From: Acinetobacter sp. Ac_5812
GTDB taxonomy: Bacteria > Pseudomonadota > Gammaproteobacteria > Pseudomonadales > Moraxellaceae
Length of the DNA stretch: 64,000 nt
Direction: 5' to 3'
Assembly: GCF_013072695.1 (NCBI RefSeq)
Contig: NZ_LXUK01000022.1
Location: 124,729-188,728, forward strand
The notes beneath the pieces are model-generated. The model saw nothing but the letters and a program-made list of their open reading frames with translations, was not told the origin of the DNA and searched no databases. Made by a program: the position numbers and the translations under genes. Of this stretch, positions 28,348 to 37,113 are shown one piece after another. How positions within the stretch are numbered: the stretch's first letter is position 1; each line of letters begins with the position of its first letter.

Positions 28348-28510
28348 TTAGATATCCTTTTTTATTTGAGTTGTTAGCATAACAAGTAAGATGAGTAAAT
28401 TTCACGAATAATTAAATAAATATCAATCTGTGAAACCATAAACTTCGTGCTACAATATGCACCAATCTTTAGCACGGCTTAAAAGCCCTAATTCATAGGA
28501 CCCTCCGCTA

Positions 28511-29764
28511 ATGTTTGCCAATATCTCTATTGCTGAATTTGATCCAGAATTAGCTCAAGCGATTGCTTCTGAAGGCGTACGCCAAGAAGCACATATCGAG
28601 TTAATCGCATCTGAAAACTATTGCTCACCAGCTGTAATGGAAGCACAAGGATCAAAACTTACGAATAAATATGCAGAAGGCTATCCTGGCAAACGCTACT
28701 ATGGCGGTTGTGAATATGTGGACGTGATTGAACAACTTGCAATTGATCGTGCAAAAGAGTTGTTTGGTGCAGACTATGCAAACGTTCAACCACATGCGGG
28801 TTCACAAGCAAACTCTGCGGTTTACCTAGCGCTTCTTAACCCAGGTGATACCGTTCTTGGTATGAGCTTGGCTCACGGTGGTCACTTGACTCACGGTGCT
28901 AAAGTCAGCTTTTCTGGTAAAACATATAACGCTGTTCAGTATGGTTTAAATACTGAAACTGGCGAAATTGATTATGAAGAAGTAGAACGTTTAGCATTGG
29001 AACACAAGCCACGCATGATCGTTGCTGGTTTCTCTGCATACAGTCAAATCGTTGATTGGCAGCGTTTCCGTGACATCGCAGACAAAGTAGGTGCATACCT
29101 TTTTGTTGATATGGCGCATGTTGCTGGTTTAGTTGCTGCGGGTGTATATCCTAACCCAGTGCAAATTGCAGACGTAACTACAACTACGACGCATAAAACA
29201 CTTCGTGGTCCACGTTCTGGTTTAATTCTTGCGAAAGCAAATGAAGAAATCGAAAAGAAACTTCAATCAGCTGTATTCCCAGGCAACCAAGGTGGTCCTT
29301 TGATGCATGCAATTGCCGCTAAAGCAATCTGCTTCAAAGAAGCAATGTCTGATGAGTTTAAAACTTACCAACAACAAGTTGTGAAAAACGCACAAGCAAT
29401 GGCTGAAGTATTGATTGCACGTGGTTATGATGTTGTTTCTGGTGGTACAGAAAACCATTTATTCTTATTGTCTTTGATCAAACAAGACGTAACGGGTAAA
29501 GAAGTTGATGCTTGGTTAGGTTCAGCGCACATCACTGTAAACAAAAATGCGGTTCCAAATGATCCACGTTCTCCGTTTGTGACTTCTGGTATCCGTATTG
29601 GTACGCCAGCAGTGACGACTCGTGGTTTCGGTGAAGCTGAAGTACGTGAACTTGCAGGTTGGATCGCTGACGTGATCGACAGCAAAGGTGATGAAAAAGT
29701 GATTGCTGACGTAAAAGCAAAAGTTGAAGCTGTTTGTGCAAAATTCCCAGTCTATGCAAACTAA
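28511..29764 (+). CDS. glyA: Serine hydroxymethyltransferase
   Basis: PLP enzyme that converts serine and tetrahydrofolate to glycine and methylene-THF. It has 417 residues, the family length. Motifs are the N-terminal [10 protein letters not shown], the substrate region [13 protein letters not shown], and the PLP lysine in [14 protein letters not shown] near residue 229. The leader before it contains no obvious glycine riboswitch. It has its own terminator. Confidence 0.98.
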   Translation: MFANISIAEFDPELAQAIASEGVRQEAHIELIASENYCSPAVMEAQGSKLTNKYAEGYPGKRYYGGCEYVDVIEQLAIDRAKELFGADYANVQPHAGSQANSAVYLALLNPGDTVLGMSLAHGGHLTHGAKVSFSGKTYNAVQYGLNTETGEIDYEEVERLALEHKPRMIVAGFSAYSQIVDWQRFRDIADKVGAYLFVDMAHVAGLVAAGVYPNPVQIADVTTTTTHKTLRGPRSGLILAKANEEIEKKLQSAVFPGNQGGPLMHAIAAKAICFKEAMSDEFKTYQQQVVKNAQAMAEVLIARGYDVVSGGTENHLFLLSLIKQDVTGKEVDAWLGSAHITVNKNAVPNDPRSPFVTSGIRIGTPAVTTRGFGEAEVRELAGWIADVIDSKGDEKVIADVKAKVEAVCAKFPVYAN

Positions 29765-29775
29765 TTTGTATAGTT

Positions 29776-29805
29776 AAAAAAAGCGCCGTAAGGCGCTTTT
29801 TTTAT
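29776..29805 (+). terminator. Rho-independent terminator after glyA
   Basis: AAAAAAGCGCC / GGCGCTTTTTT stem with a 4-nt GTAA loop and a T run. Confidence 0.92.
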
Positions 29806-29910
29806 GGGTAAAGAAAACTAAAAAAGATCAATCATTTCTATTCAATAGCATCAAGTTGGTGCTTATATTTTAAAAAATGCACTCTGAACAAGCTAAAAAT
29901 GATCCTTTTG

Positions 29911-29938
29911 GTATTACGAATATGAAAAATCGTATTAC
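29911..29938 (+). promoter_or_regulatory. Paired GTATTAC element upstream of guanidine operon
   Basis: GTATTAC occurs at 29911-29917 and 29932-29938, 21 bp apart. The arms extend to TGGTATTACGA and TCGTATTACCA, which form an inverted repeat apart from the central base of each arm. It lies 41 nt upstream of the riboswitch. The same pair with the same spacing precedes the NikR-like gene and the ABC-dioxygenase operon. Confidence 0.65.
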
Positions 29939-29978
29939 CAATCTGGCATGTCTTTTGCTTCATAACAACATAGATAAA

Positions 29979-30078
29979 GTTGTCTAGGGTTCCGATGTCT
30001 CTGTATGGAGGCATGACTGGTCCGAGAGAGAACGGTTCGATAGAACTACACGGAGGGATAAAAGCCCGGGAGGTCAGG
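29979..30078 (+). promoter_or_regulatory. Guanidine-I (ykkC) riboswitch aptamer
   Basis: The conserved blocks of the guanidine-I class appear in order: CTAGGGTTCCG, ACTGGTCCGAGAGA, then ACACGGAGGGATAAAAGC and CCCGGGAGGT. It lies just upstream of the deiminase and carboxylase genes, the classic target set. I see no intrinsic terminator between the aptamer and the ATG at 30121, so control of translation start or an unseen structure is likely. In this class ligand binding normally turns expression on. Confidence 0.95.
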
Positions 30079-30120
30079 CATATTGCCATAACGAGGTTAA
30101 GCATCCGCAAGAGGTTTGTT

Positions 30121-30858
30121 ATGAATCAATCGTTCTATCACGACAATAAAATACTGTGGCAAGAAACATTGCCTGGTGGGCATCATTGGTCGGGTCGCAT
30201 TCAACGAGGGGCAGTTTTACAGCTTGAAGCGCTGGGGCAGCAGGCCAATGTGTCTTTGTTCTGTGTCAATGCTGATGACAAACTTGAGCGTTTTAATATG
30301 CCCGATAGTCTAAAAGCACAGCATACGGCTTTTCTCTCGACAGGGCATGTTTTGTACTCTGATCTTGGCCGTGTGATGGCCTCCATTGTTCAAGATGAGC
30401 ATGGCTGGAATGATGTGTTTTGCGGTCCAAGTACCGCACAGCATATTGCACAAAATTTTGGCAAAAAAAACTTTCAGGATGCGCGTAATGATATGCATCA
30501 AAATGGTCTAGATAGTTTATTGGTGGAATTGAACAAGTTTGGTCTAGGTCAAGTGGATTTGAGTGCGACGGTAAATTTATTTTCAAAAGTCCAGCCCGAT
30601 GATCATGGTCGGTTAAGTTATGTCACAGACGACAATCAACAGCAAAAGATTGAACTGCGCTTTGAAATGGATTGTCTGGTTTTTCTTTCTGCGGCACCAC
30701 ATCCACTCGATTTATCTACACAGTATCAACCCGCCGATATCCAACTTCGTCTATTCAAAGCCAATGCCTTAACTGAACAAGATGTTTGTCGGGATTCATG
30801 CGCGCAAAATCAGCGTGGTTTTGCCAATAACACACGCTATTACGCATTGTCGAATTAA
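30121..30858 (+). CDS. Urea carboxylase-associated protein 1 / carboxyguanidine deiminase subunit
   Basis: A 245-residue DUF1989 protein. This family, long called urea carboxylase-associated, provides the two subunits of carboxyguanidine deiminase (CgdAB), which converts carboxyguanidine to allophanate. Family features are the N-terminal ETLPGGHHWSGRIQRG, the metal-site region ending at GWNDVFCGPST, and the C-terminal MDCLVFLSAAPHPLD. The ATG at 30121 has AAGAGGT upstream. A longer frame opening at 29980 would run through the riboswitch and is rejected. First gene of the operon. Confidence 0.92.
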   Translation: MNQSFYHDNKILWQETLPGGHHWSGRIQRGAVLQLEALGQQANVSLFCVNADDKLERFNMPDSLKAQHTAFLSTGHVLYSDLGRVMASIVQDEHGWNDVFCGPSTAQHIAQNFGKKNFQDARNDMHQNGLDSLLVELNKFGLGQVDLSATVNLFSKVQPDDHGRLSYVTDDNQQQKIELRFEMDCLVFLSAAPHPLDLSTQYQPADIQLRLFKANALTEQDVCRDSCAQNQRGFANNTRYYALSN

Positions 30859-30874
30859 GATGGGGGACGAGAAA

Positions 30875-31519
30875 ATGACAGCATCAGCAAAGATTGAACA
30901 GATTGTTTTAGACCAGATTTGTCTTGCAGGTGAAGCATGGATGGGTGAGGTGAAGCAAGGTCAGTATTTCCGCATTATTGATCTGGAAGGAAACCAAGCC
31001 GTTGATACCTTATTTATCAGTGCCAATAATGCCGAAGAACGTTATAGCGCAACCGATACCTTGGCGCAAAATCAGCAGCTTTATCTGGAAAAAGGCACAA
31101 CCTTATTTAGTAATTTTGCCCGTCCAATTGCTCGGATTGTCGATGACAATTGTGGCAGACATGACACCTTAGGTGGCGCATGTTCATGCGAAAGCAATAC
31201 CGTCCGTTATGCACACGATAAATATCCGATGCATAGTTGCCGTAATAATTTTATGTACGCCTTGGCACAACATCCAATTGCCAAAAAGCATCAGCTCAAT
31301 GTCCGTCATATTGGGCCCAATATTAACTTTTTTATGAATGTACCCGTGACTGCAGACGGCCATTTAAAGTTTGAAGATGGCGTTTCGGCAGCGGGTAAAT
31401 ATGTCGAGATCAAAGCGGAAATGGATTTGATCGTTCTGATTTCAAATTGTCCGCAATTGAATAATCCTTGCAATGCCTATAACCCGACCAAAATTCAACT
31501 TGTTATACGTGACGCGTGA
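30875..31519 (+). CDS. Urea carboxylase-associated protein 2 / carboxyguanidine deiminase subunit
   Basis: A 214-residue DUF1989 paralogue of the upstream gene and the second CgdAB subunit. Conserved text includes GEAWMGEVKQGQYFRIIDLE, GNQAVDTLFISANNAEERYS, and the cysteine-rich metal-site block HDTLGGACSCESNTVRYAHD. The C-terminus MDLIVLISNCPQLNNPCNAY mirrors the first subunit. The start is ATG 30875, 16 nt after the previous stop (ATG 30860 possible). It is 9 nt from the carboxylase gene, so clearly co-transcribed. Confidence 0.92.
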   Translation: MTASAKIEQIVLDQICLAGEAWMGEVKQGQYFRIIDLEGNQAVDTLFISANNAEERYSATDTLAQNQQLYLEKGTTLFSNFARPIARIVDDNCGRHDTLGGACSCESNTVRYAHDKYPMHSCRNNFMYALAQHPIAKKHQLNVRHIGPNINFFMNVPVTADGHLKFEDGVSAAGKYVEIKAEMDLIVLISNCPQLNNPCNAYNPTKIQLVIRDA

Positions 31520-31528
31520 GGTGGCATA

Positions 31529-34500
31529 ATGTTTAAAAAAGTACTGATTGCCAATCGTGGGGCGATTGCCTGTCGTGTCATTCGTAGCTTAAAAAAACTT
31601 GGGATTCAATCGGTTGCGGTCTATTCCGAAGCGGATCGGGACTCCTTGCATGTCAGTTTAGCCGATGAAGCGATTTTTATCGGCGATTCAGCTGCACAAC
31701 AAAGCTATTTAAATATTGAAAAAATCCTTGCCGCAGCACAGCACACTGGGGCGGAAGCGATTCATCCGGGTTATGGTTTTTTATCGGAAAATGCCGCATT
31801 TTGTGATCTGTGCGAGCAACACGGTATAGCCTTTATTGGTCCGACCTCACAGCAAATGCGTGATTTTGGTCTAAAACATACCGCACGAGCATTGGCGATT
31901 CAGAACCATGTACCCTTGCTACCGGGCAGTCAGTTGCTTATCGACTTGGATGATGCATTGCTTCAGGCCGATCAGATTGGCTATCCCGTGATGCTGAAAA
32001 GCACCGCAGGCGGTGGTGGTATTGGTATGCGTCTGGTCTGGAATGAACAGGAATTAAAAGAAGCCTATCAAACCGTTTCCTATCTGGCGCAAGCGAACTT
32101 TAAAGATGCAGGACTGTATCTGGAAAAGTTTGTCGAAAATGCCCGTCACATTGAGGTGCAAATTTTTGGCGATGGTCAAGGTCATGTCATTGCACTTGGT
32201 GAGCGCGATTGTTCGGTACAACGCCGTAATCAAAAAGTGATTGAGGAAACACCCGCACCACATTTGAATGATACGCAACGCACGTATATTCAACAGGTTG
32301 CTATTCAATTGATGCAGTCGGTGCAGTATCGTTCCGCGGGTACGGTTGAATTTGTGATGGATACCGATACCCAACAGTTTTACTTTCTGGAAGTGAATAC
32401 ACGCTTGCAAGTGGAACATGGGGTGACGGAACAGGTGTATGACGTTGATCTGGTGGAATGGATGGTGAGCTTGGCCAGTGGAGACTGGCAAGCACCGCAA
32501 CAGATTGCGCCACCCAAAGGTCATTCGATTCAAGTGCGTTTATATGCTGAAGATCCGATTAAGAACTTTCAACCCAGCGCGGGCTTATTGACCAGTGTCA
32601 AATTTGACCCTCAATCACGGGTGGAAACTTGGGTCGAAACTGGCTCAAATGTTTCCTCATTCTATGACCCGATGATTGCAAAAATTATTGTGACGGCAAC
32701 GGATCGAGAGCAGGCCATCGTTGCTATGCAAAATAGCCTAAGTAATACAGAGATTGCAGGGATTGAAACCAATCTCGAATACTTACAGGAAATTATTGCG
32801 GGTGAGGTATTTGGGCAAGGCACACAAACCACCCGTTTCTTGAATCAGTTTGAATGGAAAACCCAAAAAATAGAAGTGTTACAGGCGGGGATTCAAACTG
32901 CAGTGCAGGATGTAACAGGTCGCTTAGGGTATTGGGATGTGGGTGTTCCGCCTTCAGGTGCGATGGATGCATTGAGCTTGAATGTTGCCAATCAATTGTT
33001 GGGCAATGCATTTAACAGTTCGGGACTAGAATGTACCTTGCTTGGACCGACTTTAAAGTTTCATTGTGATAGTCAGATTGCCATCACAGGTGGTGAGATG
33101 GAGGTCAGTCTGGATGGTCAGCCAGTCGCGATGTGGTCAACCATTAATGTGCGTAAAGGTCAGGTGTTAAAATGCGGTCGTATCAGTACGGGTTGCCGTA
33201 GTTATATTGGGATTAAACATGGATTTAATCTGCCTGCGTATTTGGGCAGTTTAGCCACGTTTACCTTAGGGCAATTTGGTGGTCATGCAGGGCGTAACTT
33301 ACTGATGGGTGATATGTTGCCAATCACGGGGGCGAAAAACGAGCAAACAGTTGCATTAAAACCTGAGCAAATCCCAAGTTTTAAAACCGAATGGGAAATC
33401 GCGGTCATGTATGGTCCGCATGGCGCACCTGATTTCTTTACGCCGAATGATGTTGCCATGTTTTTTGATCAAGACTGGGAGATTCACTTTAACTCGAGTC
33501 GTACCGGTATTCGCTTGATTGGCCCGAAACCTGAATGGGCACGGATTGATGGCGGCGAAGCGGGTTTACACCCATCGAATATTCATGACAATGCCTATGC
33601 GATTGGTGCCATTGATTTCACTGGGGATATGCCAATTATCTTGGGGCCTGATGGCCCGAGTTTAGGCGGCTTCGTTTGCCCTGCGGTGGTGATCAACTCA
33701 GAGTTATGGAAATTAGGTCAACTCAAAGCAGGTGATAAAGTGAGATTTATCCCTGTCAGTTATGTACAGGCGCAACAGTTAGAACAGCGTTATCAATCGG
33801 CCTTACAGAATGAAACGGCATCACAGATTAATTTTGAACCTATATTCAAAGCAGAGCCTATCACTTTAAAAAATGCCGTGTTGGCGACTTTGGATCAGGG
33901 TGCCGACAAACCCAAAGTGAGCTATCGCCCCGCAGGTAACCAATATTTGTTGGTTGAATATGGTGAACTGGTCTTAGATCTCAATTTACGTTTTCGTATT
34001 CATGCCTTAATGCAATGGGTACAACAACAAAATATTCAGGGCATCATTGATTTGACCCCAGGCATTCGTTCATTGCAGATTCATTATGATTCAATGGTTC
34101 TAGAGCAACTGGATTTACTTCGCTTGTTACAGGTGGCTGAAAGTGAATTACCCGATATTGAAAATATGCAGGTACCGTCTAGAACTGTGTATTTACCACT
34201 GGCTTGGGAAGATTCACAAACCCAACTTGCCACCGAAAAATATACCCAATTGGTTCGTCCAGATGCACCGTGGTGTCCAGATAATATCGAGTTCATTCGC
34301 CGTATTAATGGTCTTGCATCTAAGCAAGCAGTCAAAGACGTAGTCTATGACACCGCGTATTTGGTAATGGGCTTGGGAGATGTCTATCTGGGTGCACCTG
34401 TTGCCACACCGCTAGACCCGAGACATCGCCTAGTCACCACCAAATATAATCCTGCTCGAACATGGACACCAGAAAATGCGGTCGGAATTGGCGGGGCTTA

Positions 34501-35134
34501 TATGTGTGTTTATGGCATGGAAGGGCCGGGTGGCTATCAGTTTGTAGGACGTACCACACAAGTGTGGAGTCGTTATCGTCAAAATCCGAATTTTGAAGCG
34601 CACAAACCGTGGTTGCTCAGATTCTTTGACCAAATCCGTTTCTATGAAGTGTCCGAATCTGAGCTGTTGGAAATGCGGGAAGACTTTAAAGCAGGGCGTT
34701 TGCAACTGCGGATCGAAGAAGGGGTGCTGAATCTCAAAGACTACAATGCTTTTCTAAAAGACAATGAAAGCAGTATTCAGGCTTTTAAACAGGTTCAACA
34801 AAGTAATTTTGAAGCGGAACGCCGTCGCTGGCATGAAGCAGGCTTGGCTGAATATGTTTCCGAAAGTTTGGATGCAGTATTGGATGATTCAGAAATAATT
34901 GTTCCGAGCGGTGGCATGATCGTGGAGTCACATATGCCGGGTTCGGTCTGGAAAATTGAATGTACCGTAGGCGATATTATCGAAGAAGGTGAAACCTTGG
35001 CGGTGATTGAAGCAATGAAAATTGAAATTCCAATCCTTGCGCCTGCAAAAATGAAAGTCGATAGTATCTTGATTGATAAAGCGCAAACGGTAAAAACAGG
35101 ACAGGCATTGTTTACGCTAGCACCCGCTGTATAG
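31529..35134 (+). CDS. Biotin-dependent urea/guanidine carboxylase
   Basis: A 1201-residue single-chain carboxylase. The biotin carboxylase domain (residues ~1-450) starts MFKKVLIANRGAIACRVIRS and has the ATP-grasp glycine loop KSTAGGGGIGM and the active-site block EVNTRLQVEHGVTE. Next comes the KipA/AHS2-type domain (DVTGRLGYWDVGVPPSGAMD), then the KipI/AHS1-type domain. The C-terminal biotinyl domain has EAMKIEI with the lysine near 1165. Placement behind a guanidine-I riboswitch and beside CgdAB-type genes indicates guanidine rather than urea as the main substrate. That last point is inference from established context. Confidence 0.94.
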   Translation: MFKKVLIANRGAIACRVIRSLKKLGIQSVAVYSEADRDSLHVSLADEAIFIGDSAAQQSYLNIEKILAAAQHTGAEAIHPGYGFLSENAAFCDLCEQHGIAFIGPTSQQMRDFGLKHTARALAIQNHVPLLPGSQLLIDLDDALLQADQIGYPVMLKSTAGGGGIGMRLVWNEQELKEAYQTVSYLAQANFKDAGLYLEKFVENARHIEVQIFGDGQGHVIALGERDCSVQRRNQKVIEETPAPHLNDTQRTYIQQVAIQLMQSVQYRSAGTVEFVMDTDTQQFYFLEVNTRLQVEHGVTEQVYDVDLVEWMVSLASGDWQAPQQIAPPKGHSIQVRLYAEDPIKNFQPSAGLLTSVKFDPQSRVETWVETGSNVSSFYDPMIAKIIVTATDREQAIVAMQNSLSNTEIAGIETNLEYLQEIIAGEVFGQGTQTTRFLNQFEWKTQKIEVLQAGIQTAVQDVTGRLGYWDVGVPPSGAMDALSLNVANQLLGNAFNSSGLECTLLGPTLKFHCDSQIAITGGEMEVSLDGQPVAMWSTINVRKGQVLKCGRISTGCRSYIGIKHGFNLPAYLGSLATFTLGQFGGHAGRNLLMGDMLPITGAKNEQTVALKPEQIPSFKTEWEIAVMYGPHGAPDFFTPNDVAMFFDQDWEIHFNSSRTGIRLIGPKPEWARIDGGEAGLHPSNIHDNAYAIGAIDFTGDMPIILGPDGPSLGGFVCPAVVINSELWKLGQLKAGDKVRFIPVSYVQAQQLEQRYQSALQNETASQINFEPIFKAEPITLKNAVLATLDQGADKPKVSYRPAGNQYLLVEYGELVLDLNLRFRIHALMQWVQQQNIQGIIDLTPGIRSLQIHYDSMVLEQLDLLRLLQVAESELPDIENMQVPSRTVYLPLAWEDSQTQLATEKYTQLVRPDAPWCPDNIEFIRRINGLASKQAVKDVVYDTAYLVMGLGDVYLGAPVATPLDPRHRLVTTKYNPARTWTPENAVGIGGAYMCVYGMEGPGGYQFVGRTTQVWSRYRQNPNFEAHKPWLLRFFDQIRFYEVSESELLEMREDFKAGRLQLRIEEGVLNLKDYNAFLKDNESSIQAFKQVQQSNFEAERRRWHEAGLAEYVSESLDAVLDDSEIIVPSGGMIVESHMPGSVWKIECTVGDIIEEGETLAVIEAMKIEIPILAPAKMKVDSILIDKAQTVKTGQALFTLAPAV

Positions 35135-35160
35135 CAATCAAAATCCATGATGCAGAAAAG

Positions 35161-35189
35161 GCCCTATGATGAAACATCGGGCTTTTTTT
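35161..35189 (+). terminator. Rho-independent terminator after the carboxylase gene
   Basis: GCCC / GGGC outer stem with an inner GATG / CATC helix (small asymmetric bulge), followed by seven T. Confidence 0.8.
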
Positions 35190-35264
35190 GTGTGCATTTA
35201 TTCAGCAATTCACACGGGTTTTCTACTTTATTTGGCTAAAAAATTGGCATAGATACTGCATTAA

Positions 35265-35292
35265 ATATTACGAATTATAAATTTGGTATTAC
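35265..35292 (+). promoter_or_regulatory. Paired (A/G)TATTAC element upstream of the NikR-like operon
   Basis: ATATTAC at 35265-35271 and GTATTAC at 35286-35292 are 21 bp apart, in the same orientation to transcription as the element before the riboswitch operon. It lies 16 nt upstream of the small ORF start. Confidence 0.6.
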
Positions 35293-35308
35293 TAAGGCTG
35301 AGGTGGTT

Positions 35309-35425
35309 ATGAAAACGCAATCAATCCTAATTCAGTATTTCAAAGTTGCAGCGCGCTGTTTTGCCAATTTACTTACGGTCCGAGCAGGTCTGTATGTAAA
35401 GCAAAACCAAGTTTCTAAACAATAG
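35309..35425 (+). CDS. 38-residue small ORF ahead of NikR-like regulator
   Basis: The ATG at 35309 has a strong GAGGTGG ribosome site and encodes MKTQSILIQYFKVAARCFAN followed by LLTVRAGLYVKQNQVSKQ. It ends 7 nt before the regulator's start. The peptide is basic and partly amphipathic, with one Cys. It could be a leader that couples translation to the regulator, which lacks a good ribosome site of its own, or a true small protein. I know no homologue. Confidence 0.5.
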   Translation: MKTQSILIQYFKVAARCFANLLTVRAGLYVKQNQVSKQ

Positions 35426-35432
35426 TCTGATC

Positions 35433-35873
35433 ATGATGAATGCACGTCCTAAACTGACTCGAATCAGTATTACCGTCCCTGAAAAAACGGTTGAGGCTTT
35501 AGATCAAACCATTGTCGAAGAGCATTATGAAAGTCGCTCTCAGGCAATTGTCGATATGATTAACAAGCATCTAATTGCTGAACAGGCACAGCAAAATGCA
35601 GTCATGGTGGGCACATTGACCTTGTTGTATGACGCTAGTTGTATGCCGTTGCGTATGCAACTCTTAGACTTACAACAAAAATTTTTAGAACAGGTGATCA
35701 GTTCATTACATATTCAATTGGATCAACAAAAAATATTGGAAGTCATGCTGTTACAAGGGGGTAGTAATGATCTTAAACAGATTAGTCAGCAATTTACTGC
35801 TTTAAAAGGGGTGATTAAAGGGCATCTGGAACTGATGGATGCCGTGATGCCACCCTTACAGCAAAACGATTAG
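35433..35873 (+). CDS. NikR/CopG-family transcriptional regulator lacking most nickel ligands
   Basis: A 146-residue protein. The N-terminal ribbon-helix-helix domain is LTRISITVPEKTVEALDQTI with SRSQAIVDMINKHL. It is followed by an ACT-like NikR sensor domain (VGTLTLLYDASCMPLRMQL to LKGVIKGHLELMD). Against E. coli NikR the nickel ligands are mostly lost: only H93 of SLHIQ (E. coli H87) remains. The position of H89 is Q95 and that of C95 is I101. The H76 position in the HHHHDL block is not a His (it falls in FLEQ). It probably senses something other than Ni(II), and it is the natural candidate to bind the shared GTATTAC elements. Confidence 0.8.
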   Translation: MMNARPKLTRISITVPEKTVEALDQTIVEEHYESRSQAIVDMINKHLIAEQAQQNAVMVGTLTLLYDASCMPLRMQLLDLQQKFLEQVISSLHIQLDQQKILEVMLLQGGSNDLKQISQQFTALKGVIKGHLELMDAVMPPLQQND

Positions 35874-35955
35874 GACGCAGCGGCATCGGTAGTGTCGCTC
35901 AACACGTGATTTAGATGTGCTCTGGGTGAGATTTTCAAAAAGATATGGGGTGATT

Positions 35956-36987
35956 ATGAAGCAAGCAATAGCAACTTTATCCGTTTCAGTGCTGTTGGGA
36001 CTGAGCCTTAGCGCGTGTGATAATTCCGCAAAAGTGCCAACAGCAGAAAAAGCGACCGAGGCCAAAGAGGTACCGACAACCACGCCTATTACGATTGGCT
36101 ATAGTGATTGGCCTGGTTGGGTGGCTTGGCAAGTAGCGATTGAAAAAGGTTGGTTAAAAGATGCAGGGTTGAATGTTGACTTTAAATGGTTTGATTATTC
36201 AGCCTCAATTTCTGCTTTTGCCGCCAATCAACTGGATGCGGTGTTTATTACCAATGGAGATAATTTAGTCAATGCCTCGGGTGGAAGCAAGGGCATGATC
36301 ATTATGGTGACCGATTATTCTGCGGGTAATGATGTGATTATTGCCAAGAATGGCATCAACAGCATCCAGGATTTAAAAGGCAAATCCATAGCAACAGAAA
36401 AGGGCTTGGTCGATCACCTGTTATTATCGACGGCTTTGACCGATGCCAAGATTCCATTCTCAGATATTAAACTGGTCAATTCAGTAACCAATGAACTTCC
36501 TCAAGTGTTTGGCAGTCAGGATATTGCTGCGATTGCAGTATGGCAACCCGTTGCCAATCAAGCGTTAAAAGCAGTGGCGGGTTCCAAGATTATTTATAGT
36601 TCCAAAGATAAGCCAGGTTTGATTTACGATACGCTTGCGGTGAATCCAACTCATTTATCGGCGCATCAAGAGGACTGGAAAAAGCTGATCCAAGTGTGGG
36701 ATAAAACGGTGAAATACATCCAAGACCCTGCAACCCACGCTGATGCGGTAAAAATCATGGCTAATCGTGTTGGTGTTGATCCTCAACAATATGAGCAATT
36801 TATTGAGGGGACACATTTACTGGATATCACAGCGAATAAGAAAGTGTTCCAGAAGGGAACAGGCTTTGATTCGATTTATGGTTCGACCTATCACGTCAAT
36901 CAATTCAATGTCAGTAATGGCATTTATAAAACTGCAGTGGATGTAGACGGCTTGATTTATCCGGCTTTGGTGGGTGAGTTGAAATAG
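35956..36987 (+). CDS. ABC transporter substrate-binding lipoprotein (nitrate/taurine type)
   Basis: A 343-residue binding protein of the SsuA/TauA/NMT1 superfamily. The signal is MKQAIATLSVSVLLGLSLSAC with the lipobox Cys at 21. Family signatures are PITIGYSDWPGWVAWQVAIE, GWLKDAGLNVDFKWFDYSAS and LKGKSIATEKGLVDHLLLST. The ATG at 35956 has GGGGTG upstream. It follows the regulator by 82 nt. Its membrane and ATPase partners are in the convergent operon at 39056-40872. Paralogues of this transporter type are common beside guanidine-I riboswitches and are taken to import guanidine or a related compound. Confidence 0.87.
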   Translation: MKQAIATLSVSVLLGLSLSACDNSAKVPTAEKATEAKEVPTTTPITIGYSDWPGWVAWQVAIEKGWLKDAGLNVDFKWFDYSASISAFAANQLDAVFITNGDNLVNASGGSKGMIIMVTDYSAGNDVIIAKNGINSIQDLKGKSIATEKGLVDHLLLSTALTDAKIPFSDIKLVNSVTNELPQVFGSQDIAAIAVWQPVANQALKAVAGSKIIYSSKDKPGLIYDTLAVNPTHLSAHQEDWKKLIQVWDKTVKYIQDPATHADAVKIMANRVGVDPQQYEQFIEGTHLLDITANKKVFQKGTGFDSIYGSTYHVNQFNVSNGIYKTAVDVDGLIYPALVGELK

Positions 36988-37001
36988 ATACTTTCTAGTA
37001 T

Positions 37002-37033
37002 AAAAAAATCGTTCTATGAGAACGATTTTTTTA
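37002..37033. terminator. Bidirectional terminator between converging transport operons
   Basis: AAAAAATCGTTCT / GAACGATTTTTT stem with a small loop; a T run follows on both strands, so it can end both converging transcripts. Confidence 0.9.
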
Positions 37034-37113
37034 TTTCTGGATTTTAAAACTTTAAGGACAATCTTTTTAAAGAATTGATAGTTCTTTTTAGAGTCAATCA
37101 GATAGAAACAGGA

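Noticed and set aside
29980..30120. N-terminal extension of the first deiminase gene (MSRVPMSLYGGMTG...)
   Set aside because: This stretch is the guanidine-I riboswitch aptamer; the ATG at 30121 has a ribosome site and matches the family start.
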